Below, in pieces: positions 1 to 5,557 of a stretch of 12,273 nt of DNA. The position numbers and the translations under genes are program-made. Positions within the stretch are counted from its first letter, which is position 1, and every line of letters begins with the position of its first letter. Origin of the DNA: Oscillospiraceae bacterium (lineage in GTDB: Bacteria; Bacillota_A; Clostridia; Oscillospirales; Oscillospiraceae). The DNA is taken from NCBI GenBank assembly GCA_017537045.1, contig JAFYLN010000024.1:1-12273 (forward strand). Direction: 5' to 3'. The notes under the pieces were generated by a model. That model made no database searches, was not told where the DNA came from, and saw only the letters and a list, made by a program, of their open reading frames with translations.

Positions 1-560
1 CTCCCGGCTGGCGCCGTATGACCATGGTCGAGGCTGTCAAGGAGTACCTGGGCATCGACTTCGGCGCCATCACCGACGATGCTGAGGCTGTGGCCGCTGC
101 CAACGCCAAGGGCGTTGAGCTGGCTGACGCCGCTGAGAAGACCTGGGGCAACGCTCTGTATGCCTGCTTCGACCAGAGAGTCGAGGAGCATCTGATCCAG
201 CCCACCTTCATCACCATGTACCCTGTCGAAGTCTCCCCCCTGACCAAGAAGTCCCCCGTGGACCCCAGAGTCACCGAGCGCTTCGAGCTGTTTGTCTGCC
301 ATTCCGAGCTGGCCAACGCCTACTCCGAGCTGAACGATCCCATGGATCAGCGCGACCGCTTCCAGAAGCAGGTCGAGCAGCGTGAGCGCGGCGACGACGA
401 GACCGAGATGCTGGACGAGGACTTCCTGACCGCACTGGAGTACGGCATGCCCCCCACGGGCGGCATGGGCATGGGCATCGACCGCTGTGTCATGATGCTC
501 ACCGGCAACGATACCATCCGCGAGGTCATCCTGTTCCCCACCATGAAGCCCATGGAGTAA
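1..560 (+). CDS. lysS: Lysyl-tRNA synthetase, class II, C-terminal part (5' truncated by window edge)
   Basis: This is the 3' end of a class II lysyl-tRNA synthetase, the cytosolic enzyme that charges tRNA-Lys with lysine using ATP. The reading frame is open from base 3 (P-G-W-R-R-M-T-M), so the ATG at 18 is internal and the true start lies left of the window; about 185 residues are visible. Class II motif 3 is clear near the end (GGMGMGIDR, followed by VMMLTGNDTIREVILFP), and it supplies the arginine that contacts ATP. The segments around FELFVCHSELANAYSELNDP and EYGMPPTGG are also typical of LysRS. Stop is TAA at 558-560. Codons are strongly G/C-ending, unlike the genes that follow, so this looks like core chromosome and the island begins downstream. 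Identification is firm; the host genus is inferred. Confidence 0.96.
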   Translation, partial: PGWRRMTMVEAVKEYLGIDFGAITDDAEAVAAANAKGVELADAAEKTWGNALYACFDQRVEEHLIQPTFITMYPVEVSPLTKKSPVDPRVTERFELFVCHSELANAYSELNDPMDQRDRFQKQVEQRERGDDETEMLDEDFLTALEYGMPPTGGMGMGIDRCVMMLTGNDTIREVILFPTMKPME

Positions 561-563
561 GGT

Positions 564-598
564 AAAACCGAAAAACGCCAGAGCTGCAACGGTTTTTT
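564..598 (+). terminator. Weak or remnant lysS terminator
   Basis: Four bases after the lysS stop, AAAACCG (564-570) can pair with CGGTTTT (590-596), and a run of six T lies at 593-598. The 19-base loop is long and the stem is A/T-rich, so this is a poor intrinsic terminator. The loop contains AAAAACGCCAGAGCTGCA, which looks like the left arm of a stronger hairpin whose partner arm is absent here. Confidence 0.35.
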
Positions 599-619
599 GG
601 ATTGTACAGTTACTACGAA

Positions 620-645
620 TTACATCTTTACATCACCCTTACATC
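620..645. repeat. Three direct copies of TTACATC
   Basis: The heptamer TTACATC occurs exactly at 620-626, 628-634 and 639-645, with start-to-start spacings of 8 and 11 bases. Short iterated direct repeats beside a chromosomal gene end can be integrase arm-type sites or protein-binding iterons, but no integrase is in view. The function is unknown. Confidence 0.5.
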
Positions 646-677
646 AAACGATGCAAAGACGAATACGGAAAAGGACA

Positions 678-741
678 GTGCTCAATAGAATACACCAGAG
701 GCATCGGTTACTGCACCGATGCCTCTTTTTGTGCTCAATAG
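678..741. repeat. 11-bp perfect direct repeats bracketing a hairpin
   Basis: GTGCTCAATAG is present at 678-688 and again at 731-741. Between the copies lies the terminator hairpin 697-726. Perfect short direct repeats immediately around a hairpin could be a target-site duplication around a tiny inserted unit, or the product of slippage. The repeats are plain in the sequence; the origin is inferred. Confidence 0.55.
697..730 (+). terminator. Strong intrinsic terminator
   Basis: AGAGGCATCGGT (697-708) pairs perfectly with ACCGATGCCTCT (715-726) around the six-base loop TACTGC, and four further T follow directly. A perfect 12-bp stem plus a T-run is a textbook rho-independent terminator on the plus strand. 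It would stop transcription coming from lysS before the defence operon and so insulate the operon's own promoter. Confidence 0.82.
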
Positions 742-828
742 TTATGAGCGACTACTAAAATATTATTTTCAAAGACAGTTACCATTAAGATGCAGTAGAA
801 GTTTATCCGCTTCAAAGACTTGATGAAA

Positions 829-849
829 CAGAAGTTGTGTTGACTTCTG
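829..849. promoter_or_regulatory. Inverted repeat over the -35 box (candidate AbiEi operator)
   Basis: CAGAAGT (829-835) and ACTTCTG (843-849) are exact reverse complements separated by seven bases, and the right arm covers most of the -35 box at 840-845. A dimeric repressor bound here would block RNA polymerase. Negative autoregulation by AbiEi is established for other AbiE systems; its use of this site is inferred from position. Confidence 0.55.
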
Positions 850-868
850 GTGTCTTGCTTGATATAAT
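840..868 (+). promoter_or_regulatory. Sigma-A promoter with extended -10, driving the defence operon
   Basis: The -35 box TTGACT (840-845) and the perfect -10 box TATAAT (863-868) are separated by the ideal 17 bases, and TG at 860-861 gives an extended -10. Transcription should begin near 875. The leader would then be about 60 bases before the AbiEi start at 934, which also argues against the earlier in-frame ATG at 877. I see no comparable promoter before the six downstream genes. Confidence 0.85.
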
Positions 869-933
869 TAACCTACATGAATTTATCCGCTTTGAATGGC
901 GAAATGATCAAAAGTCATAAAGGAGCTGTGCTT

Positions 934-1530
934 ATGGATATCCAGCGCTGTAAGGCTATATTTGAGAACTACGGTGGTATGATGCGTACTAAAGAACTGG
1001 AGCGGGAAAAAATATATTATCGTAACCTTCAACAGCTTATAGATGCTGGGGTGGTAGAGAAGGTCCGGTACGGTTATTATCAATGGGTTCGACCCGACGA
1101 TTTCAGCGAAGCTGGTACCGTGATCAGGTTGTTCCCGGATGCGATTCTGTGCATGTATACGGCCTTGCGTTACTACGAGTACAGCGACCGCAATTCGGCA
1201 GACTGGCATCTGGCAGTTAGTAAGGATTCTGGGAAATCCCGGTTCAATATTGACTATCCCTTTGTGAAACCCTACTATGTGGAGCCTGCGGTACTGGAAC
1301 TAGGTCTAACCAAGGGCAATATGGATGGACATGAGATTCGGATTTATGATAAAGACCGTGTGATTTGTGATTGCCTGCGGTATCGTAACAAGATGGACAA
1401 GGGAATTTTCAACAAAGCGATTCAGAACTATATTGCAGATCCAGAAAAAAGCATCCCGAAGCTAATGGAGTATGCAGGTCCTCTACGTGTTAAAAAAATT
1501 GCGAAAGATTTGATAGGAGTGTGGCTGTGA
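934..1530 (+). CDS. abiEi: AbiEi-family type IV antitoxin / transcriptional repressor
   Basis: This encodes a 198-residue protein of the AbiEi type, the antitoxin and autorepressor of AbiE abortive-infection modules. Residues about 1-55 have the expected winged-helix layout (IQRCKAIFENYGGMMRTKEL, then YYRNLQQLIDAGVVEKVRYGYYQW). The C-terminal part contains the family-like segment beginning DKDRVICDCLRYRNKMD. In-frame ATGs also lie at 877 and 904. I chose 934 because AAAGGAG (919-925) sits eight bases upstream and because 877 falls almost on the expected transcription start. The TGA stop shares one base with the next start (TGATG), so toxin and antitoxin are translationally coupled. In known AbiE systems AbiEi represses the operon and counters AbiEii without binding it directly. 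Family assignment is good; the exact operator is inferred. Confidence 0.85.
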   Translation: MDIQRCKAIFENYGGMMRTKELEREKIYYRNLQQLIDAGVVEKVRYGYYQWVRPDDFSEAGTVIRLFPDAILCMYTALRYYEYSDRNSADWHLAVSKDSGKSRFNIDYPFVKPYYVEPAVLELGLTKGNMDGHEIRIYDKDRVICDCLRYRNKMDKGIFNKAIQNYIADPEKSIPKLMEYAGPLRVKKIAKDLIGVWL

Positions 1531-2429
1531 TGGCTGATATTGCTGCTTCTGTTCTTGCAAAACTGAAAAACAAGGCCAAAGCATCTGGTATAAGCTACCA
1601 GCAGTGTCTACAGCTGTTTTTTCAAGAAGAGTTCCTTCGCCGACTGGCGGGTTCCAAGTATGCAGAGAATTTTGTTCTCAAAGGCGGGCTTTTCATTTAT
1701 ACCCTGACCAACTTTGAGAGCCGAGCAACTGTGGATGTGGACTTTCTGATGCGTGGTTTGAATAACGATCTCGCCCGGATGGATGAGATCATAGCCGAGA
1801 TCTTGGCGATTGAAACCGGTAATGATTTTGTGATATTTAAGGCCAGTAAAACCGAGCCTATTGCTGTGCAGCGCAAGTATCATGGTGTCAGCACCCAGAT
1901 TACTGGTTACATCAAGAATGTTCGGGTTCCCTTTAATGTGGACATTGGTGTGGGTGATGTAATTGTTCCCAATGCCCAGCGCCGGAATATCCAGACCCAG
2001 CTGGATGGTTACGAAAGGCCAGAGATCCTTACATATTCTCTGGAAAGTACCATCGCAGAGAAGTTCGATGCGATCCTGCAGCGTTTTGAACTGACAGGCC
2101 GCATGAAGGATTTCTACGATATTTACTATCTATCCCGTACTTTCGATTTTGACGGCTTGAAGCTGCAAACCGCAATTCAGGAAACCCTCCAGAACCGTGG
2201 TACTGCCTATGAAAAGGACAGCTTTGATCGTGTTCGTGCACTGGCAGATGAAGTGGATATGCAAACAAAATGGCGGTATTTCCTGAAGACTTTGGGCAAT
2301 CCCGCTGTACCCTTTGATGATGTAATTGAGCAACTGAACGTATTTCTAGGACCAGTTTGGAACGCTATTATACACGAAACAGAAAACCGGACAACATGGA
2401 ATGCGGCTAGCACTTGCTGGCAGAATTGA
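1530..2429 (+). CDS. abiEii: AbiEii-family nucleotidyltransferase toxin
   Basis: This encodes a 299-residue protein of the AbiEii/AbiGii nucleotidyltransferase family (DUF1814 type), the toxin of type IV AbiE modules. Conserved motifs are visible in order: KGG (51-53) followed by RATVDVDF (65-72), the acidic catalytic-type motif with D69 and D71; VDIGVGD (138-144); ESTIAEKF (172-179, K178); and GRMKDFYDIY (190-199, K193, D194, D197). Related toxins transfer nucleotides to tRNA acceptor ends; the target here is not evident. The ATG at 1530 overlaps the AbiEi stop and has AGGAG at 1515-1519. A GTG at 1521 is too close to that ribosome site to be used. All key motifs appear intact, so the toxin should be active. 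The TIR gene follows after 10 bases. Confidence 0.88.
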   Translation: MADIAASVLAKLKNKAKASGISYQQCLQLFFQEEFLRRLAGSKYAENFVLKGGLFIYTLTNFESRATVDVDFLMRGLNNDLARMDEIIAEILAIETGNDFVIFKASKTEPIAVQRKYHGVSTQITGYIKNVRVPFNVDIGVGDVIVPNAQRRNIQTQLDGYERPEILTYSLESTIAEKFDAILQRFELTGRMKDFYDIYYLSRTFDFDGLKLQTAIQETLQNRGTAYEKDSFDRVRALADEVDMQTKWRYFLKTLGNPAVPFDDVIEQLNVFLGPVWNAIIHETENRTTWNAASTCWQN

Positions 2430-2439
2430 GGATATATAT

Positions 2440-3561
2440 ATGAGCAAACCTACACTGTTTTTCAGCCATTCCTCTAAGGACAAGGACATGGTATTGGCAA
2501 TCAAAAACAAGGTGATGCAGTACACAAGCGGTACACTTGAAATCTTTCAGTCCAGTGATGGTGAGAGCATACCGTTTGGAACCAACTGGATTCATAAAGT
2601 AGAAGAAGGATTGAAAGAAGCCAAGGTTATGTTTGTCTTTATTACAGAACAGTCCATTTCTTCTGGCTGGATTTATTTTGAAGCTGGCTATGCCTACTCC
2701 AAAGACGTCCATGTCATTCCTGTTGGCATTGGTGTAAGTGTTGGAGATTTGAAAGCCCCGCTTAATCTTCTGCAGGGTTTCAACATCACCTCTGCGGATA
2801 GTTTGAATAACTTCCTCACCATCATCAACCGGGAATTTGACTATAGCTTCCCAGGGCGTTTCGCCGAGGATGATTTTAATGAAATTATGGCATTATCATC
2901 CTCCGTTACCAGCCGTAGTACCCCGTTTGATGAAATCATCGGTTCTGCAAAATATGAATTGCCAGGTGTGTACTTTGAAAAACCCGGAGAAAAGAAGACA
3001 AGAGATACCAAAGCGATGTTTGATCGTATTAAGCGTTACTTGGATGAGCAAAAAATTGACTATGCGTTAGGAAAACCAAGAGGATATAGTGTTGGCGAAT
3101 CTATGGCAGTGAAGGGCATTAAAGTCGATTATATTCCAGGATCTGAAGCCGACCCCGAGCATGGCAAAATATCTGTCAGCATTTCTCCGTACAACTTTGA
3201 TAAGTCTTTTCATCTATATCTTCAGCTTGTGGAAAAATGCATGGATGAATATGGTACTTGGCTGTGGCTCCGTCCGAATGATAATTACGAGTACAAACAG
3301 TCTGATGAGGATTGTGCAGCATTGTTGTTAGAAGTTCCAGAGTGGTTTTCACTATCCAAATCTCAAGTCGGTAGATTTGTGTGCAACAGACTTGATCTAG
3401 ATTTTAAGATCCTTGATGCGCACACGAAGCGGGGAACGGATCTGGTTCTAGCAATCCATTTCAAACCGTCAGAAACTAAAGCGAGCGATGTAGTGACACT
3501 AGTTTCTAAATTGCGCGAACTTAAGTTGATTTACCAGAGTGGGGGAAAAGAAAATGCCTAA
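2440..3561 (+). CDS. TIR-domain protein with an uncharacterised C-terminal domain
   Basis: This 373-residue protein starts with a TIR domain (about residues 3-130): TLFFSHSSKDKD opens strand A, and WIYFEAGYAYS holds the conserved glutamate E81 expected for NAD+ hydrolysis or cyclisation. Bacterial TIR proteins of this kind usually act in antiphage defence by consuming NAD+ or making a nucleotide signal. Residues about 160-373 match nothing I recognise. They are soluble, have no membrane segments, and contain a long segment rich in aromatic residues (SISPYNFDKSFHLYLQLVEK, then GTWLWLRPNDNYEYK). I chose ATG 2440 because GAGG (2429-2432) precedes it, whereas an upstream in-frame ATG at 2401 lies inside abiEii. 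The 3' end overlaps mod by eight bases. The C-terminal half may sense a trigger or bind Mod/Res; both are guesses. Confidence 0.85.
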   Translation: MSKPTLFFSHSSKDKDMVLAIKNKVMQYTSGTLEIFQSSDGESIPFGTNWIHKVEEGLKEAKVMFVFITEQSISSGWIYFEAGYAYSKDVHVIPVGIGVSVGDLKAPLNLLQGFNITSADSLNNFLTIINREFDYSFPGRFAEDDFNEIMALSSSVTSRSTPFDEIIGSAKYELPGVYFEKPGEKKTRDTKAMFDRIKRYLDEQKIDYALGKPRGYSVGESMAVKGIKVDYIPGSEADPEHGKISVSISPYNFDKSFHLYLQLVEKCMDEYGTWLWLRPNDNYEYKQSDEDCAALLLEVPEWFSLSKSQVGRFVCNRLDLDFKILDAHTKRGTDLVLAIHFKPSETKASDVVTLVSKLRELKLIYQSGGKENA

Positions 3562-5557
3562 CCTTTCACAATTAAAGCGTGAACGCATGATGGCGTTTCT
3601 GCAGAAGATCAAAGACGAACACCGGGATGATGACGAAATGCTCATCGCCCTGGGTGAAATTGAAAGCGAACTGGCCTCCAAGAAATATGGTCTGGTATGG
3701 GAGCAGCACGAGGAAGCTGTGGATGTGATGATGCGGGATCATATTCCTGTGTTCACCGAAGTGACGGAGCGAGAGATTACTGCGGAGCCCGGTCAGGGCT
3801 ACAACTTCATTCTGGAGGGCGACAACCTTCATTCGCTTCATTTACTCAGAAAAACTCATCGTGGAAAAATTGATCTGATTTATATTGATCCTCCATACAA
3901 CACTAAAAACAAGGATTTCATATACGATGACAAGCGAATTGATCCTACCGATGGATTTCAGCATAGTAAGTGGCTTTCCTTTATATCTAAACGATTGAAG
4001 CTCGCAGGAGAACTGCTAAGTAAAGATGGCATCATGGCAATCAGTATTGGATATCAGGAAATAAACAACTTAATGTCTTTATGCCAAGAGATGTTCTCGA
4101 CTAAAAATATTGTCTGTGTAACAGTTCAAACGTCTAGTGGTAATGTTGTGCAAAATGGCTTCACCTATGTTCAGGAATATATTGTTTTCATTACGCCGAC
4201 AGAATTCAGCCCTTTTGAAGTCGATTCTAAAAAGAAAGAATATACCACGCCATATCATGGTATGAACCTCTCTGGCTTCAATCAGGTGCAACGGGCCAAT
4301 CAGGCATATCCCATTTTTGTTGACACAGAAGGACGAATCGTTGGGTGTGGCAAAACCTTGCAGGAACGCATTGACGACGGTAGCTATACTGGCGAAAAAG
4401 CAGATTTCGAATTTGACTACAATGAAGCTCCAGATGGAACTGTTGCGATTTGGCCTATAACAAAAAAGGGGGATGCCTGTGTTTGGCGATTGATTCCCTC
4501 GAAGCTGATGCAAAACTGGAACTTAGGCTATATCAAAGTTGTGCCCAACAAAAAGGGAAAGAACAAATATACCATTCAATATTTATCTGGCGGCATTATT
4601 GACCAAATTGAAAACGGCGAGTTAGAAACTTACCAGCCAAACGAAACAATACCTACACTCGAAGTAGTAGGTTTCAAAACTGCTGCCAGTAGCATTCCTA
4701 CAATTTGGACAGACAATAAGTTTTTAACATCCGCAGGTTCTAAGGACATAAAAAAGGTATTTGGTCATAAGGTTGACTTCCCCTTCCCTAAGCCAGTAGC
4801 ACTGATAAAGGAAATTCTGCGTAGAGTATCTAAGCCTGATAGCCTCATCTTGGACTTTTTTGCAGGCTCTGGCACTACCGCACAAGCTGTACTCGAATTA
4901 AACCATGAGGAAAACGGAAACCGCCACTTTATTCTCTGCACTAACAATGAGAATGCAATCTGTGATTCCATTACTTTCCCTCGTGTAACCACCGTTATCT
5001 CTGGAAAAAGATCTGACGGAAGTATCTATGCATATACCGACCAAGAGTGTACTGTTTTGATGGACAGAAAAATCACCTTAGCAGACCTCAAAAAATCTAC
5101 CATTCATGATGAAATAGTAAGCGAGAAGTCTGACCACGAAGGAGAATTTCATAAATTTTCTACCGAAATCAAAGACAGCCATGTATACCTTTATGGACTT
5201 GGCAAACCTGTCACTGTGGAGGGTGTTCCTGCAAATCTCTTGTTCTATCGAACTGATTTTATCGCAAAGGACGAGGAATATCTTTCTGAAACGCTACTCG
5301 AACATATTAGAGAAATGCTTCAGCTGGAGCATGGTGTCAAGATTGATGGCAGTCAGTATCTGATGGTCATGAGCGATGAGGAAGCTGATGAATTGCAGGC
5401 ACACTGGAACGAATATGACGGTGTAAAAGCCATCTATGCTTCCAGAGAAGTCCTGTTCACCACTGAGCAGAACGCACTATTTGCCGGTGTGGAGATCCAC
5501 ACCATTCCCGACTACTACTTTAACTTTGAACTGAAGGAGGTGGGCGAAACATGGTAA
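3554..5557 (+). CDS. mod: Type III restriction-modification methyltransferase (Mod)
   Basis: This is a 667-residue DNA adenine-N6 methyltransferase of the beta class, the Mod subunit of a type III restriction-modification system. It recognises the target site for both methylation and cleavage. The catalytic motif DPPYN is at 112-116 and the SAM-binding motif DFFAGSG at 434-440. This DPPY-first order, with the target-recognition region between, is the beta-class arrangement. FPFPKPVALI before motif I is also typical, and the length is normal for the family. ATG 3554 lies inside the TIR gene's 3' end with GGGGG (3541-3545) upstream; the GTG at 3539 overlaps that ribosome site and is unlikely. 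The 3' end overlaps res by seven bases. I saw no tandem-repeat tract of the kind that phase-varies some mod genes. The centre is more AT-rich than both ends, suggesting allelic exchange. Confidence 0.95.
   Translation: MPNLSQLKRERMMAFLQKIKDEHRDDDEMLIALGEIESELASKKYGLVWEQHEEAVDVMMRDHIPVFTEVTEREITAEPGQGYNFILEGDNLHSLHLLRKTHRGKIDLIYIDPPYNTKNKDFIYDDKRIDPTDGFQHSKWLSFISKRLKLAGELLSKDGIMAISIGYQEINNLMSLCQEMFSTKNIVCVTVQTSSGNVVQNGFTYVQEYIVFITPTEFSPFEVDSKKKEYTTPYHGMNLSGFNQVQRANQAYPIFVDTEGRIVGCGKTLQERIDDGSYTGEKADFEFDYNEAPDGTVAIWPITKKGDACVWRLIPSKLMQNWNLGYIKVVPNKKGKNKYTIQYLSGGIIDQIENGELETYQPNETIPTLEVVGFKTAASSIPTIWTDNKFLTSAGSKDIKKVFGHKVDFPFPKPVALIKEILRRVSKPDSLILDFFAGSGTTAQAVLELNHEENGNRHFILCTNNENAICDSITFPRVTTVISGKRSDGSIYAYTDQECTVLMDRKITLADLKKSTIHDEIVSEKSDHEGEFHKFSTEIKDSHVYLYGLGKPVTVEGVPANLLFYRTDFIAKDEEYLSETLLEHIREMLQLEHGVKIDGSQYLMVMSDEEADELQAHWNEYDGVKAIYASREVLFTTEQNALFAGVEIHTIPDYYFNFELKEVGETW
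5534..5542 (+). promoter_or_regulatory. Strong ribosome binding site of res
   Basis: AAGGAGGTG inside the end of mod lies eight bases before the res ATG. It is a near-perfect Shine-Dalgarno sequence and, with the ATGGTAA start/stop overlap, fixes the res start at 5551. Confidence 0.8.

Larger units (their letters stand above)
802..892. promoter_or_regulatory. Direct repeats flanking the operon promoter (candidate repressor sites)
   Basis: TTTATCCGCTT occurs exactly at 802-812 and 882-892, starts 80 bases apart, with the promoter (840-868) between them. The match extends leftward as GAA-x-TTTATCCGCTT. Two copies at a fixed distance on either side of a promoter suggest binding by a dimeric or looping regulator. 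AbiEi proteins are known to bind repeats in their own promoter, so AbiEi is the natural candidate. Confidence 0.5.
561..933. other. Gene-free junction between lysS and the island
   Basis: This 373-base stretch has no credible coding sequence. In order it holds the weak lysS terminator, three copies of TTACATC (620-645), a pair of 11-base direct repeats around a strong terminator hairpin (678-741), a short A/T-rich stretch, and the promoter and candidate operators of the downstream operon (798-892). Composition drops abruptly from GC-rich to AT-rich at its left edge, so the island junction is probably here. No tRNA or integrase gene is visible. Confidence 0.6.

Noticed and set aside
651..758. 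A 35-codon plus-strand frame from ATG 651 in the lysS-island gap
   Set aside because: It has no ribosome site, it reads straight through the strong terminator hairpin, and its Arg/His-rich product looks like chance.
877..933. An earlier ATG start for AbiEi at 877
   Set aside because: It falls about eight bases after the -10 box, near the expected transcription start, has no ribosome site, and covers one of the promoter-flanking repeats. ATG 934 has AAAGGAG at proper spacing.
3554..5557. Phase-variable repeat tract in mod
   Set aside because: Many type III mod genes carry tandem repeats that switch expression, so I looked for one. No run of short tandem repeats or long homopolymer was found in the gene.
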